From assembly GCF_017874715.1 (NCBI RefSeq), contig NZ_JAGGLR010000025.1, positions 158,693 to 222,692 on the forward strand: a stretch of DNA of 64,000 nt, written 5' to 3'. This document shows, in pieces, positions 51,601 to 62,400 of the stretch. The DNA is from Streptomyces iranensis. Its GTDB lineage: Bacteria > Actinomycetota > Actinomycetes > Streptomycetales > Streptomycetaceae. The notes beneath the pieces were generated by a model. That model was not told the DNA's origin. It saw only the letters and a program-made list of their open reading frames with translations, and ran no database searches. Each line of letters starts with the position of its first letter. Position 1 is the stretch's first letter. Both the position numbers and the translations under genes were made by a program.

Positions 51601-53418
51601 CGGCGGGCCCTGCCGGTGCCGGAGGTCCGGGGGTCTGGTTCGGGCCGTCAGCCACGTACGGCCGTGGAACGGACGCTGTGCCGTTTGTACGCCGAGGTGC
51701 TGGGCCTGGAGCGGGCGGGGGCCGAGGACGGCTTCTACGACCTCGGCGGCGACAGCATCTCCACCATCCAACTGGTCAGCCGGGCCAGAGCGGCTGGGCT
51801 GGTCATCACTCCGGCCGATGTGTTCGCCCACAAGACGGTGGCCCGGCTGGCGCACACGGCGACGCCCGTGACCGGTTCGGCTCGTGACCAGGCGGTCGAT
51901 GTCCCGATCGGCGAGGCGACACCGACCCCCATCATGGAGTGGCTCCGTGAGCAGGGCGGCCCGGTCGGCGGGTTCTGCCAGGCGATGCTGATGGCCACAC
52001 CCACCGGAGCCGGTACCCCGCGGCTCGCGGACGTCCTGCAGGCCGTGACCGACCACCACGACGCGCTGCGGCTCCGGTTGGCGGACCGCCCCGACGGGAC
52101 ATGGTCGCCCGAGGTGACAGCGGCGGGAACCATACGGGCCGCGCAGCGAGTGCGCCGTATCGAGACCACGGACGGCCGGCCCCCGGAAAGTCTGCTGGCC
52201 GAGCAGTTCACCGCCGCCCGTGGCCGCCTCGACCCGAGGGCGGGGGTGATGTGGCAGGCGGTGCACTTCGACGCCGGGCCGCGGCAATCGGGGCGGCTCC
52301 TGCTGGTCATCCACCACCTGGCGGTCGACGGCGTCTCATGGCGCATCCTGCTGCCGGACCTGGCCGCCGTCTGGGCGGCGATGGCGGCGGAACGGCCGGT
52401 GGAGTGGCAACCGGTCGGCACGTCGTTCCGCCGATGGGCCGCACTGCTCGCGGCCGAGGCGGACACGGAGGTCCGGGAGAGGGAGCTGCGCCACTGGGAG
52501 GAGGCCCTGGCCGACGTACGGCCCGTGGTGGCGGGGCGGACCGGCGGCGGCCGCGACACCTTCGGGACCGCAGGAAACATGGCGTTGCCCATGCCCGGTG
52601 AGGACACCGAGCCGCTGCTGACCCGAGTGCCCGGGGCGTTCCACGCCGGTGTGCACGATGTGCTGCTCGCCGCGTTCGCCGTGGCCCTCGACACATGGCG
52701 GGAGCGCCACGGCCGGGGCGCCGCCGGCGGGCCCGTGGTGGTGGACGTGGAAGGACATGGCCGGTCACACCTCCTGGCGGAGGAGGTGGACCTCTCGCGC
52801 ACCGTCGGATGGTTCACCGCCCTCTATCCCGTCCGGCTGGAGCCGGGCCAGGTGGACCAGGAGGAGGTCCGGCGTGGCGGCCCCGTGCTCGGCCGTGCGG
52901 TCAAGCGCGTCAAGGAGCAGTTGCGGGCCCTCCCCGGCGAGGGGCTCGGCTACGGGCTGCTGCGCTACCTCAACCCCTGCACCCGGCCCCGCCTCGCCGC
53001 GCTCCCCACCCCCGACATCCGCTTCAACTACCTCGGCCGCATCGCCGCACCGCGCGGCGCGGCACCGTGGACACCCGCGGGGGACGGTACGAGCGCCGCC
53101 GGGGACGGTACGAGCGGGCCGCTCATGGCGGGCGCGGACGCCGACGCCCCGCTGCCCTACGTCCTGGAGCTGAACGCCGTCACGTACGACGGCCCCGATG
53201 GCCCGTACCTCGTGGCGCACTGGTCCTGGGCCCGTGGGCTGCTCACCGAGGAGGAGGTGAGCGACCTCGCACAGACCTGGTTCACGGTGCTGAAGGCCAT
53301 CACGGCGCATGCCGAACGCCCGGAGGCGGGTGGCCGCACACCCTCCGACCTCCCCCTGGTGAATCTCGACCAGGACCAGATCGACCGACTCGAAGCAGCG
53401 TGGAGGAAGAAGCGATGA
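48691..53418 (+). CDS. Nonribosomal peptide synthetase, one module C-A-T-E
   Basis: Up to 1575 residues. Condensation domain about 27-450 with intact HHIVTDG (near 166). Adenylation domain about 465-965: YTSGSTGTPKG near 636, terminal NGKLDRRALP. Carrier domain Ser near 1022 in LGGDSI, the form that precedes epimerases. Epimerase about 1075-1520 with HHLAVDGVSW (near 1207) and LGYGLLRYLNP. The C-terminus TPSDLPLVNLDQDQIDRLE resembles a donor docking (COM) helix. The module would activate, epimerise and pass on one D-residue. My pocket alignment reads D-V-F-S-V-A-A-V-Y-K, not a code I can assign. The start is uncertain (GTG 48691, 48694, 48700 or ATG 48715). It overlaps NRPS2 (ATGA). Confidence 0.93.
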   Translation: MVLVQDGGMNGSRYPQGFRYPQGARYPLSAAQREIWVAQRINPDGLQFQVGQYVEIHGPLNPALFESALRRAVAEADTLHARFPGIVGDGDGDGDIDGVPHQVLGPPGDWALRTLDLSHGPDPRAAAEQWMREELRTPMDLVHGPLFSFVLIKTAADRFVWYQGYHHIVTDGAGSTLFARRVAELYTAFHKGEPAGESPFSSLAALLDQEAEYRKSEEFERDRRYWLERFASPPQAARLTTEPGIEPSDFLRHTTLIGADEADRLREAARAARTHWSVVLTAVVAVYLHRLTGTQDITLGFAVSARKDPISRRTPGTLANILPLRVELSAATTWTDVLRRLSREVRMALSHQRYRGEDLARDLHLTGGVPALVGPEVNVMSFDWDLEFGECRATHHNLANGPVPDVSVMAYEQPDGGIRIDLNGNADLYGPQDLADHQRRLFALLEAVVVDAGRCVGGVELVSVAERAALLDRGSGGAGTAPGVLGERVVAGGDAVAVRCDEVALSYGELGSRSDRLARFLVGCGVGAERLVAVAMPRSVDLVVVLLAVLKAGGAYVPVDPGYPAERVRFMVEDAGPVLVVASGEVAGRLPSLGVPVVVLDDPETAREVDECPGTALTDADRLAPLYPSHPAYVMYTSGSTGTPKGVVVSHQSLVNTIAWAVETLGTRALSHVMMSTSASFDVSAFELFAPLACGGRVEIVDDAVALVGRLPHRPEASLVSGVPSALVQVAKAIGPRDFPGVVVCAGEALSGPAARTIGDALPGCRVLNAYGPTEATVYATAGWYEAEAEGAAPIGGPIAGMRVYVVDGGLGLVPVGVVGELYVAGVGLARGYAGRAGLTAERFVADPFGGPGERMYRTGDLVRWDAQGRLVFVGRVDDQVKVRGFRIELGEVEGAAAAHPSVGQVAVVVREDRPGDRRLVAYVVPAEGGPGCDAGVVREFVRGRLPEFMVPGAWVVLDRLPVTANGKLDRRALPVPEVRGSGSGRQPRTAVERTLCRLYAEVLGLERAGAEDGFYDLGGDSISTIQLVSRARAAGLVITPADVFAHKTVARLAHTATPVTGSARDQAVDVPIGEATPTPIMEWLREQGGPVGGFCQAMLMATPTGAGTPRLADVLQAVTDHHDALRLRLADRPDGTWSPEVTAAGTIRAAQRVRRIETTDGRPPESLLAEQFTAARGRLDPRAGVMWQAVHFDAGPRQSGRLLLVIHHLAVDGVSWRILLPDLAAVWAAMAAERPVEWQPVGTSFRRWAALLAAEADTEVRERELRHWEEALADVRPVVAGRTGGGRDTFGTAGNMALPMPGEDTEPLLTRVPGAFHAGVHDVLLAAFAVALDTWRERHGRGAAGGPVVVDVEGHGRSHLLAEEVDLSRTVGWFTALYPVRLEPGQVDQEEVRRGGPVLGRAVKRVKEQLRALPGEGLGYGLLRYLNPCTRPRLAALPTPDIRFNYLGRIAAPRGAAPWTPAGDGTSAAGDGTSGPLMAGADADAPLPYVLELNAVTYDGPDGPYLVAHWSWARGLLTEEEVSDLAQTWFTVLKAITAHAERPEAGGRTPSDLPLVNLDQDQIDRLEAAWRKKR

Positions 53419-56400
53419 CACAGTCAGGACTGCTCGATGTCTTGCCGCTGTCGCCCCTGCAAGAAGGGCTGCTCTTCCACGCCGTGCATGACGTCCACGC
53501 CGCCCATGACGTCAAAACCGTCCACGGCGTCCACGGTGTCCATGACGGGAGCGGTGGCGACGGGTACACGGTCCAGGTCGTCCTCCGGCTGGACGGGCAT
53601 CTGCGCCCCGCCGCGCTGCGGGCGGCGGCAGAAACGCTCCTGGACCGCCACCAGAACCTCCGCGCCGCTTTTCTGCACGAAGGGATGGACCAGCCCGTCC
53701 AGGTTATCCCCCGCGAGATCGAGCTGCCGTGGGAGGAGATCGACCTCACCGAAACCGCCGAAGCCGAAGCCCATGCCGATGCCGATGCCGATGCCGAGCG
53801 CCACGCCGCATGCGAGCGTGTCCTGGACGGCGTGCGAAACCATCGGTTCGACCCCACCGACCCCCCGTTGCTCCGCTTCACCCTGATCCGTATCGGCACC
53901 GACCGCCACCTTCTGGCGCTCACCAACCATCACATCCTGCTCGACGGCTGGTCCTATCCCGTCCTGCTCCACGAACTGTTCGAGCTCTACGCCCGCGAAG
54001 GCGACGACAGCCACCTGCCGCCGGTGACCCCGTACCGGGACTATCTCACCTGGCTCGCGGCGCGGGACCGGGGGGCCGCCGAGGAAGGGTGGCGGCAGGC
54101 CCTGGCCGGGATCGAGGAACCCACTCTGTTGGCCCCGGCCGCCAACCCGGCACGCTCGGCCCGGCGGGACCGGGTCGCACTGGAACTCCCCGGTGACCTC
54201 ACCGCGCGGCTGGAAGGCTGGGCACGCGACCACGGGTTGACCCTCGGCACCGTCATCCAGGGCGCCTGGGCCATCATGCTGCACCGCCTGACCGGCCGTG
54301 ACGACGTCGTCTTCGGTATCACCACGGCCGGGAGGCCACCGGAGCTCCCGGGCGTCGAGAGCATGGTCGGACTGTTCATCAACACCGTGCCGGTGCGGAT
54401 CACACTCGACCAGGACGAGACCCTGGCCACGCTGCTCGCCCGGGTGCAGAAGGAGCATGTCCGTCTCCTGGACCGCCAGTACACCGGCCTCACCGAGGTG
54501 TGCCAACTGGCCGGGCACCCACGACTCTTCGACTCGCTCGTCGTCGTGGAGAACTACCCCATGGACCCGGGCGCCGTCTGCCCACCGGGAACCGGCCTCC
54601 GGGTGACCGACATCAGCGGTCACGACGGCACCCATTACCCGCTCGGCCTGGTCGTCTTCCCCGGCGAGAGCCTGCGTCTTCGACTGGACTACCGCGCCGA
54701 TGTGTTCGACCGCGCCACGGTCGAGAGCGTGCTGCGGCGTCTGTCCGCCTTGTTGGAGGCAGTGGTGATGGATGCGGGGCGGTGTGTGGGTGGCGTGGAG
54801 TTGGTGTCGGCGGCGGAGCGTGGGGTGTTGTTGGGCTGGGGCAGTGGCGGGGGCGGGACGGTGCCGTCGGGGACGGTGCCGGGGATGCTGGGTGAGCGGG
54901 TCGCGGTGGTGTGTGGCGAAGCCGCTTTGTCATTCGAGGAGTTGGGGTCGCGGTCGGATCGGTTGGCGCGGTTTTTGGTGGGGTGTGGGGTGGGGCCGGA
55001 GCGGTTGGTGGCGGTGGCGATGCCGCGTTCGGTTGATTTGGTGGTGGTGTTGCTGGCGGTGTTGAAGGCCGGTGGCGCGTACGTACCGGTGGATCCGGGG
55101 TTTCCGGCGGAGCGGGTGCGGTTCATGGTGGAGGATGCCGGGCCGGTGCTGGTGGTGGCGTCGGGTGAGGTGGCGGGCCGGTTGCCGTCGTTGGGTGTTT
55201 CGGTGGTGGTGCTGGATGATCCAGAGACCGAACGTGAGGTGGTGGGTTGTCCAGATGGCGAGGTGACCGACGCGGATCGTCCGGCGCCGCTGCATCCATC
55301 GCATCCGGCGTATGTGATGTACACCTCCGGCTCGACCGGCACCCCCAAGGGCGTTGTGATCACGCAGCAAGCCCTGGTGGCCCTGGCCCGCGACCGGGCG
55401 TTCGACAGCAGTGCACACGACTGCGTGTTGGTGCACTCGCCCCTCGCCTTCGACGCGTCCACCTATGAGCTCTGGGTTCCCTTGCTCCGTGGCGGCAAGC
55501 TCGTCCTGATGCCCGACGGCCCGCTCGACACCGTCTCCATGGCCAAGGTGATCGCCGAGCATGGCGTCACGGGCGTCTTCGCGACCACAGCGCTGTTCAA
55601 CAGCCTCGCCGATGAGTCACCCGACTTCTTCGCGAACGTCCAGGAGGTGTGGACGGGTGGCGAGGCCGCTTCCCCCACGGCGGTGCGGCGGGTGACCGAC
55701 ACCTGCCCCGACACCGCCGTGGTGAACGCCTACGGCCCCACCGAGACCACGATGATCGCCACCTGCCACCGGGTGGTGAGGGGCGGATCGGCCGCCGAGG
55801 TGGTACCGATCGGCCGTGGTACGGACAGCACGCGGGTGTATGTGCTGGATGGTGGGCTGGGTTTGGTGCCGGTGGGTGTGGTGGGCGAACTGTATGTGGC
55901 GGGTGTGGGGTTGGCGCGGGGTTATGCGGGGCGTGCGGGGTTGACAGCGGAGCGGTTTGTCGCGGATCCGTTCGGCGCGGCTGGGGAGCGGATGTACCGG
56001 ACCGGGGACCTGGTGCGGTGGGATGCGCAGGGCCGGTTGGTGTTCGTGGGCCGGGCGGATGATCAGGTGAAGGTGCGGGGTTTCCGGATTGAGTTGGGTG
56101 AGGTGGAGGGTGTGGTGGGTGTGCATCCGTCGGTGGGTCAGGTGGCGGTGGTGGTGCGTGAGGATCGTCCGGGGGATCGGCGGTTGGTGGCGTATGTGGT
56201 CCCTGCTGGGGGTGGGGGTGGGTGTGATGTGGGGGTGGTGCGGGAGTTTGTGCGGGGGCGGTTGCCGGAGTTCATGGTGCCGGGTGTGTGGGTGGTGTTG
56301 GACCGGCTGCCGGTGACGGCGAACGGGAAGCTGGACCGGCGGGCTCTGCCTGCTCCGCGGGGTGGTGGTGGATCGGAGTACGTCGCGCCCAGGGATGGGC

Positions 56401-59400
56401 CCGAGGAAGTGCTGTGTCGTTTGTTTGCCGAGGTGTTGGGTGTGGAGCGGGTGGGGATCGAGGAGGGTTTCTTCGATCTGGGTGGGCATTCGCTGCTGGC
56501 GACGCGGTTGGTGTCGCGAGTGCGGTCAGAGCTTGGGGTCGAGGTGCCGGTCGGGATGGTGTTCGAGGCGCCGACGGTGGCCGGGCTGGCTCGTCGGGTG
56601 GCCAGGGGCGCGGGTCAGGCGGGCCGGGAGCGGCCTGAGCTCGTGCGGTGTGATCGGCGGCCGGAGCGGTTGCCGGTGTCGTTCGCCCAGGGCCGTTTGT
56701 GGTTTCTGTATCGGTTGGAGGGCCGGTCGGCTACGTACAACATTCCGCTGGTGGTGCGCTTGTCGGGTGAGGTGGATGGTGAGGCGCTGGGGTGGGCGCT
56801 GTGGGATGTGGTGGGTCGGCATGAGAGCCTGCGGACGCTCTTCACCGAGGTGGATGGGGTGGCGTGCCAGCGGGTGCTGTCGGTGGAGGAGGCGGGCCGG
56901 CGGTGGCCGGGCCTGGAGACGGTCACGGTGGGCGACCGGGCCGAGGCCGAGCGGGCGGTTGCCGAGGTAGTACGGCACGCCTTCGACCTGGAGAAGGAAC
57001 TGCCGCTGCGGGCCGTCCTGGTGCGGGAGTCCGCGCCGGAGCCCATATGCACACTGGCGCTGGTCGTGCATCACATCGCGGCGGATGGGTGGTCGCTGGG
57101 GCCGTTGTGGCAGGACGTGGCCGGGGCGTATGCGGTGCGGCGGGAGGACCGGGCACCGGGGTGGGAGCCGATTGCGGTGCAGTACGCCGACTACACGCTC
57201 TGGCAGCGCCAGGTGCTCGGTGCGGCTGATGCGCCGGGCAGTGTGCTGACCGACCAACTGGCCTACTGGCGCACCCATCTCGCGGGCATTCCCGAACAGC
57301 TTCCCCTGCCCACTGACCGGCCCCGCCCCCCGGTGGCCAGCCACCAAGGGCGCTGGGTCGCGTTCGAGGTCGGCCCCGAGACGCACGGCGAACTGGCGGC
57401 TCTGGCCCGTGAGGCCGACGCGAGTGTGTTCATGGTGCTTCAGGCGGCCGTGGCGGCCCTGCTGACCCGTCTGGGGGCGGGCACGGACGTTCCGATCGGC
57501 AGCCCCGTCGCCGGACGTCCCGACGATGCGCTGGACGACGTCGTCGGCTTCTTCGTCAACACGCTGGTGCTGCGTGCGGACACCTCCGGCGACCCATCCT
57601 TCCGGACGCTCCTCGAACGGGTCCGCGACACCGTCCTCGCGGCCTACGCGCATCAGGAGCTGCCGTTCGAGCAGCTGGTCGAAGCGCTCAATCCGGAGCG
57701 CACGCTCGCCCGCCACCCGCTGTTCCAGGTGTCCTTGGCGTTGCAGACCGCGTGGGATCAGGACTTCGCACTTCCGGGCACCACGGCCACGTTGGAATGG
57801 CCGGAGGCGCGGACGGCCAAGTTCGACCTGGCCTTCATGGTCAACGCACGCCAGGGCCACGGTGGGACGCACACCGGACTCGACGGGGTGCTGGAGTACG
57901 CCGTCGATCTCTTCGACCGGGAGACCGCCGCTGGGCTCGCCGAGCGCTTTCTGCGGGTGCTGGACGCGGTGGTGGCGCGCCCGGACGCACCGATCAGCCG
58001 CATCGACATACTGGACGCCGCCGAGCGACACCGGACCCTGGTGGCATGGAACGACACGGGACAGCCGGATCTGCCACGGCTGTCGTTCGGTGCGCTCTTC
58101 GAGGACCGGGTGCGCAGGTCCCCGGACGCCCTCGCCGTGGAGTGCGGAGCGCTCCGCCTGTCGTACGCGGACCTCGACGCCCGAGCCAGCCAACTCGCCC
58201 ACCATCTCACCCAGCGCGATATCGGGCCGGAATCGCGCGTGGCCCTGGCCTTCGGCCGTTCCGTGGACATGGTGGTCGGGGCACTCGCCGTGCTGAAGAC
58301 CGGCGCGGCATACCTGCCGGTCGACCCCGCCTATCCGGCGGAGTGGATCGCCTTCGTCCTGGCAGACAGCGCGGTGAGCGCGGTGGTCACGCGGAGCGCG
58401 TTCGCGGACTCACTGCCGAGTGCGGCCGTCTCCACCATGGTGACGGACACGGCGGAGACGATGTCCGACATCCGCCGGCAGCCGACCACCTTCCCGGCAG
58501 TGCCCGTGCCCCTGACCGCCGCGGCCTACGTGATCTACACATCGGGGTCGACCGGGCGTCCCAAGGGCGTGGTGGTCACCCACTCCGGCATCGCGGGGCT
58601 GGCAACGGCCCAGGTGGAACGGTTCGCTCTGGACTCGTCCGCGCGGATCCTGCAGTTGGCGTCGCCGAGCTTCGACGCCTCCGTGATGGAGTTCCTGATG
58701 GCATGCGCCTCAGGGGGTGCGCTGGTCATTCCGGAGCGGTCGGGGGTCCTGGCGGGTGAGGAGCTCGCCGGGATGATCCGGCGATGTGGGATCACCCATG
58801 CGTTGATCTCGCCGACCGTTCTGGCCGGTATGCCGACATCCGAACTCCCGTCGCTGCGAACGCTGTTGGTCGGCGGCGAGGCATGCGGCCCCGAACTCGT
58901 GGCACGGTGGGCGCCCGAGCGGCGGATGGTGAACGCCTACGGCCCCACCGAGGCGACGGTGTGGGCCACGGCAGGTGTCCTGGAAGCCGGACGCCATGCG
59001 TCGGCGGGTGGCGCGCCCACCATCGGCGTACCGGTCGTTGGTGCCCAGGTGTATGTCCTGGACGCGTGGCTGCGACCGCTGCCGACCGGAGTGGCGGGGG
59101 AGATCTACCTGGCCGGGGCGGGCCTGGCCAGGGGATATCTGGGCCGTCCCGGGCTGACGGCCGGGCGGTTCGTGGCGAGCCCCTTCGCCGGGCCCGGGTG
59201 CGGGGGCGGGTCCGGGTGCGGGTCCGGGTCCGGAACGCGGATGTACCGCAGCGGGGACCTCGGCCGATGGCGGTCGGATGGGGCTTTGGAGTTTGTGGGG
59301 CGTGTGGATGATCAGGTGAAGGTGCGGGGTTTTCGGATTGAGTTGGGTGAGGTGGAGGGTGTGCTGGGTGCGCATCCGTCGGTGGGTCAGGTGGCGGTGG

Positions 59401-62400
59401 TGGTGCGTGAGGACCGTCCCGGGGATCGGCGGTTGGTTGCGTACGTGGTGCCTGCCGAGGGTGGGCTGGGGTGTGATGTGGGGGTGGTGCGGGAGTTTGT
59501 GCGGGGGCGGTTGCCGGAGTTCATGGTGCCGGGTGTGTGGGTGGTGTTGGAGCGGTTGCCGGTGACGGTGAACGGCAAGCTGGATCGGCGGGGGTTGCCG
59601 GTGCCGGAGGTTGGGGGTTCTGGTTCGGGTGGTGGGCCGTGTACGGCGGTGGAGCGGGCGCTGTGTCGTTTGTTTGCTGAGGTGTTGGGTGTGGAGCGGG
59701 TGGGGGTGGAGGAGGGTTTCTTCGATCTGGGTGGGCATTCGTTGTTGGCTACGCGGTTGGTGTCGCGAGTGCGGTCGGAGCTGGGAATGGAGCTCCCCGT
59801 AGGGGCGGTGTTCGAGGACCCGACGGTGGCCGGGCTGGCGCGTCGGCTGGCCGGGGGTGCGGTGGGTCAGGTGGATCGGGATCTGCCGGGGTTGGTGCGG
59901 TGTGATCGGCGGCCGGAGCGGTTGCCGGTGTCGTTCGCGCAGAGTCGTTTGTGGTTTCTGTATCGGTTGGAGGGCCGGTCGGCTACGTACAACATTCCGT
60001 TGGTGGTGCGGTTGTCGGGTGAGGTGGATGGTGAGGCGCTGGGGTGGGCGTTGCGGGATGTGGTGGGTCGGCATGAGAGCTTGCGGACGCTCTTCACCGA
60101 GGTGGATGGGGTGGTCTGTCAGCGGGTGCTGTCGGTGGAGGAGGCGGGCCGGCGGTGGCCGGGGCTGGAGACGACCACTGCGGGCGGCCGGGCCGAGGCT
60201 GAGCGGGCGGTTGCCGAGGTGGTGCGGCACGCCTTCGACCTGGGGGAGGAACTGCCACTGCGGGCGGTGATGGTGCGGGAGTCTGCCTCGGCGGGGTCTG
60301 GATGCACGCTGGCGTTGGTGATGCATCACATCGCCGCGGATGGGTGGTCGCTGGGGCCTTTGTGGCGGGATGTGGTTCGCGCTTATGGCGCGCGGCGGGA
60401 GGGCCGGGCACCGGGGTGGGAGCCGTTGCCGGTGCAGTATGCCGACTACGCGCTCTGGCAGCGCCAGGTGCTCGGTGCGGCTGATGTGCCGGGCAGTGTG
60501 TTGGCCGAGCAATTGGATTATTGGCGTGTCAAGTTGGAGGGTGTGCCTGAGCGGCTTCCGTTGCCCAGTGATTGGCGGCGTCCTGTGGTGGCGAGTCATC
60601 GGGGTGGGACGGTGGGGTTTGTGTGGCCGGGGTGGTTGCATGGTGGGTTGGTGGGGGTGGCGGGTGTGGAGGGTGCGACGTTGTTCATGGCGTTGCATGC
60701 GGGGCTTGCGGGGGTGTTGACGCGGTTGGGTGCGGGTGAGGATGTGGTGGTGGGGTCGGTGATTGCCGGGCGTGGGGATGAGGCGCTGGAGGATTTGGTC
60801 GGGTTTTTTGTGAATACGTTGGTGTTGCGGGTGGATACGTCGGGGCGTCCTGGGTTTCGGGAGTTGTTGGGGCGGGTGCGGGCGGTGGATCTGGAGGCGT
60901 ATGCGCATCAGGATGTGCCGTTTGAGTATCTGGTGGAGGCGTTGAATCCGGCGCGGACGTTGGCGCATCATCCTTTGTTCCAGGTGATGCTGGCGCTGCA
61001 GAACACCGCACACAGCGGTTTTGACCTGCCGGGCGCGCAGGGCAGGGTGGAGCAGGTCGGTGCGGACACTTCCCGGATGGATCTGCTGATCAGCGTTGGT
61101 GAGCGTCATGCGGACGATGGCGCGCCCGCTGGGCTGGACATCACGGTGGAGTACAACACCGACATCTTCACCGAGCGGACGATTGAGTCGGTCATCCAAC
61201 GGTGGCGTCGCCTGCTGGAGACAGCCCTGACCGACCCCGACCTGCCGGTCAGCGACATCGACCTACTGGAAACCGACGAGCGCGCTGCACTCCTCCGCCA
61301 AGGCAACTCCACCGCCGCCCACCCTTCACCCGCCGCCACCACCACCCTCCCCGCCTTGCTGACCGCCCAAGCCGTCCACACTCCCCACGCACCCGCCCTG
61401 GCATGGGGAGACGAGTGCCTCACTTACGAGGAAGTCGACGTACGGGCGAATCGGCTGGCCCGGTATCTGATCGGGCGTGGAGCCGGGCCGGAAGCGGTGG
61501 TGGCCGTGGCGGTGTCCCGCTCGCTCGACATGGTTATCGCGGTTGTGGCGGTCCTCAAGTCGGGCGCCATCTATCTGCCGATCGACATGGCGTACCCGCC
61601 GTCCCGTATCGGCTTCATGCTGCGCGACGCGCGCCCTCTCGCGGTGGTGACGACCAGCCGCACCCCCGGCGATCTGGGTTGCGACGACGTTCCTAGGGTG
61701 GTGCTCGACGATTCGCTCACCGCTGACACGATCGCAGCCCTGTCCGGCTCCGATGTCACCGATGCGGATCGTGTGCACCCTCTGCATCCCATGCACCCGG
61801 CCTATCTCATCTACACCTCCGGTTCCACCGGCACCCCCAAGGGGGTCGCCGTGCCGCATGCCGGAATCGCGAGCCTGGCGCTGACCCAGGCCGACCGGTT
61901 CGACGTGGGCGAGGGGAGCCGGGTCCTGCAACTGGCCTCACCCGGTTTCGATGTGTCCATGATGGAGGTGGTCATGGCCGTTGCCACCGGGGCCACATTG
62001 ATCGTTCCGCCCGCCCGGCCGCTGGTGGGCGAGGACTTGGCCGTCGTACTGCGGGATCAACGCATCAGCCACACCGTCATGTCGCCGACCGTGCTGGGCA
62101 GCATTCCCGATGGCGCGTTCCCCGACCTCCGCACCTTGATCATCGGGATTGAGGCATGTCCGGGGGAACTGGTCCAGCGGTGGTCCGTCGGGCGGCGGAT
62201 GGTGAATGCCTACGGCCCCACCGAGGCCACGGTGTATGTCACGGCCACGGGCCAGCTCTCCGGTCCGGACGTGCCCCCGATCGGTGGACCGGTCGCCGGT
62301 ATGCGGGTGTATGTGGTGGATGGTGGGTTGGGTTTGGTGCCGGTGGGTGTGGTGGGCGAACTGTATGTGGCGGGTGTGGGGTTGGCGCGGGGTTATGTGG

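Noticed and set aside
48691..53418. Assigning piperazate or another specific substrate to the NRPS1 adenylation domain
   Set aside because: The D-V-F-S-V-A beginning of my pocket reading vaguely resembles codes remembered for piperazate, but the last positions differ and the alignment was done by eye.
58710..61199. Very long minus-strand open frame (about 830 codons, His/Pro/Thr-rich) opposite NRPS2
   Set aside because: It mirrors the G-ending-codon patches of NRPS2; composition (HRH, PTH repeats) is an artefact of the complementary strand and no domain is recognisable.
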